Assembly: GCF_020171655.1 (NCBI RefSeq)
Contig: NZ_JAIVAC010000001.1
Coordinates: forward strand, 1,860,001 to 1,924,000
Direction: 5' to 3'
Source: Exiguobacterium aestuarii
Lineage (GTDB): Bacteria > Bacillota > Bacilli > Exiguobacteriales > Exiguobacteriaceae
Length of the DNA stretch: 64,000 nucleotides
Shown: positions 62,739-64,000 of the stretch, piece by piece
Layout: every line of letters starts with the position of its first letter
How positions within the stretch are numbered: the stretch's first letter is position 1
Position numbers and translations under genes: made by a program
The notes under the pieces: model-generated
Told to the model about the DNA's origin: nothing
What the model saw: only the letters and a program-made list of their open reading frames with translations
Databases searched by the model: none

Positions 62739-63000
62739 GAAAAAGGGGTCACCCGTCTCCTCATAGCTTACGCTACAAGAAGGACGAGTAACCCCGTGGT
62801 GCCACCTTCGTTGGTTCTAACAGAACCCACTTCACGGACAATCATCCGCTTCCCCGTGATAACGGTGGGTAACCCGCTAAAGCCTACTCAAAGTTCGGTT
62901 TAGAGCTCAGAAGTCCATTCGCGACGTCCTATATACTGATTCGCACCACCCATCAGCTCTCTGTCATACAGGATTCGTCGTTACTTCTCTTCGTCGACGC
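62739..63000 (-). promoter_or_regulatory. tryptophan T-box riboswitch, promoter-proximal copy
   Basis: Minus strand: Stem I with AGAGAGCTGATGGGTGGTGC, specifier loop GAATGGACTT with TGG at 62915-62917, T-box AGGTGGCACCACGG (62794-62807), and terminator stem GGGGTTACTCGTCC / GACGGGTGACCCC followed by TTTTTCG. Confidence 0.94.
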
Positions 63001-63029
63001 CTTTATTCGTTTCAGTTAAGTTAACTCGT

Positions 63030-63058
63030 ACTATACAGGGCGGATGAATCCATGTCAA
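63030..63058 (-). promoter_or_regulatory. promoter of the trp operon
   Basis: Minus-strand TTGACA (63053-63058), 17-base spacer, TATAGT (63030-63035), about 30 bases before the first T-box. Confidence 0.82.
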
Positions 63059-63129
63059 ATAAAAAAATTCAAAAAACTTTGCCTCTATATGTGCACTCGA
63101 AAACAGGGAACCTTCACCGATTTTTCGAA

Positions 63130-63159
63130 TTGACATCGTTTTTTTCCGTCTGCTATAGT
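63130..63159 (+). promoter_or_regulatory. promoter of the amino-acid permease
   Basis: TTGACA (63130-63135), 18-base spacer, TATAGT (63154-63159). No leader element fits the 40 bases before the start. Confidence 0.8.
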
Positions 63160-63200
63160 CGTCCACAACAACATTTCACTCAACTAAAGGAGAATCGATT

Positions 63201-64000
63201 TTGGAAACAAACAAACTAAAACGCGAGCTGTCCACCCGGCAACTCACGATGATTTCCCTCGGGAGCGCCATCGGAACCGGGCTTTTCCTCGGAAGCGGCC
63301 TTGCCATTCAAACCGCTGGTCCGAGCGTACTCGTCAGCTATGCCATCGGGGCGTTCATCGTCCTCTTACTCATGGGCGCACTCGCCGAAATGACGGTCGC
63401 TCATCCAACATCCGGATCATTCGGAACGATTGCCGAGCGCTATGTCCATCCACTCGCAGGCTTTCTCGTCCGTTACTCTTACTGGGTCGCGAACGTACTA
63501 GCTGTAGGGGTTGAAGTCAGTGCCATCGCCATCTATATGCGTTACTGGTTCCCGGATGTGAACGGGTTCGTTTGGGTCGCCCTCTTCGGTGGACTACTCA
63601 TTTACGTCAACGCCCGTCACGTTCATACGTTCGGAACAACCGAATACTGGTTATCATTCATCAAAGTAACTGCTATCATTCTATTCATCGTCCTTGGTGC
63701 CGCTACATTGTTTGGCGAACCAGGATCACCGATCGAATCGATTACGACAGGAAACGAAGGATTCTTCGCTTTCGGATTTTACGGGATGTGGGTGACGATT
63801 TTTATTTCCCTCTTCAGTTTTCTCGGGACCGAACTCGTCGCCGTCACAGCCGGTGAAGCGAAAGACCCGGACCAGGCCGTCCCACGCGCTTTACGCGCTA
63901 CTGTGTTCCGCTTGACGTTCTTCTATGTCGTCACGCTCGCCATCATGCTCATGCTCATCCCATGGCAGCAAGCTGGGATCGATCAAAGTCCGTTCGTGCT
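63201..64000 (+). CDS. amino-acid permease, AAT/APC family, N-terminal part
   Basis: The first 266 codons are visible; the gene continues past the right edge. The start is TTG at 63201, eight bases after AAAGGAG. The protein begins METNKLKRELSTRQLTMISL and continues SAIGTGLFLGSGLAI, the first helix of APC amino-acid permeases, with ISLFSFLGTELVAVTAGEAK near 202-221. About seven hydrophobic segments are visible. This is a general amino-acid or proline-type permease; the substrate cannot be fixed. The neighbouring T-box belongs to the opposite strand, so no shared tryptophan control is shown. Confidence 0.9.
   Translation, partial: METNKLKRELSTRQLTMISLGSAIGTGLFLGSGLAIQTAGPSVLVSYAIGAFIVLLLMGALAEMTVAHPTSGSFGTIAERYVHPLAGFLVRYSYWVANVLAVGVEVSAIAIYMRYWFPDVNGFVWVALFGGLLIYVNARHVHTFGTTEYWLSFIKVTAIILFIVLGAATLFGEPGSPIESITTGNEGFFAFGFYGMWVTIFISLFSFLGTELVAVTAGEAKDPDQAVPRALRATVFRLTFFYVVTLAIMLMLIPWQQAGIDQSPFV

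Larger units (their letters stand above)
62446..63200. other. trp leader and divergent permease control region
   Basis: 755 bases without a protein gene, taken up by two tandem T-boxes and their promoter on the minus strand and the permease promoter on the plus strand. Bases 63060-63129 are AT-rich with no further signal. Confidence 0.8.

Overview
The window reads as a chromosomal segment of a low-GC Gram-positive bacterium of the order Bacillales, most likely Exiguobacterium. The evidence is strong AGGAGG-type ribosome-binding sites, frequent TTG/GTG starts, S-box and T-box leaders, and Bacillus subtilis ywf/ywh-type neighbours (speE-speB, ywhD, a 4-oxalocrotonate tautomerase, ywfO, lipL, pta, hemQ). 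The genus call is inference from gene content; species cannot be told by eye. I see no prophage, insertion sequence, CRISPR array, rRNA or tRNA.

Layout. 1-8 kb: end of the spermidine genes (speE-speB), an EAL-domain protein, a CLC-type channel, a small membrane protein, cardiolipin synthase, a TVP38-type membrane protein, a dicarboxylate/glutamate symporter and ywhD. 8-13 kb: a cell-wall sugar recycling locus (murR-GNAT, then murQ-murP-mupG) with a palindromic operator candidate. 13-24 kb: a zinc metallopeptidase, a tautomerase, a Na/Pi-type transporter, the HD hydrolase ywfO, and three lipoate-assembly genes (lipL, lipA, lipM) interleaved with degV and a secreted nagZ. 24-34 kb: fatty-acid desaturase, alpha-amylase with a cre site, a PadR/DUF2812 pair, a tandem-HD protein, a K+ channel, a tightly coupled four-gene operon around a glutathionylspermidine-synthase-like ligase, and flavohemoglobin/nsrR. 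34-41 kb: small regulator/enzyme modules (dioxygenase, XRE/membrane protein, ArsR/SRPBCC, HxlR/VOC/dehydrogenase). 41-50.6 kb: methionine salvage in two divergent operons, each behind its own SAM-I riboswitch; mtnK-mtnA continues into a ribose-type ABC transporter. 50.6-58 kb: TerC, folE2, rhodanese plus a 54-residue membrane protein, pta, hemQ, a 48-residue ORF, an ATP-grasp ligase and a CPA1 antiporter. 58-63 kb: trpDCFBA behind two tandem tryptophan T-boxes. The window ends inside an amino-acid permease.

How genes work together. MurP imports and phosphorylates MurNAc-containing sugars, MupG and MurQ process them, and secreted NagZ can trim wall fragments outside, so two recycling routes may coexist. 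The mtn genes convert methylthioribose back towards methionine; the attached ABC transporter is the likely methylthioribose importer. LipM, LipA and LipL together form a complete octanoyl transfer, sulphur insertion and amidotransfer route.

The least explained system is the operon at 29.9-32.4 kb: an unknown 152-residue protein, a Gly/Ser-tailed lipoprotein, an ATP-grasp amide ligase and a DUF350 membrane protein, all joined by 4-base overlaps. It looks like a surface peptide or lipoprotein modification system of unknown chemistry.
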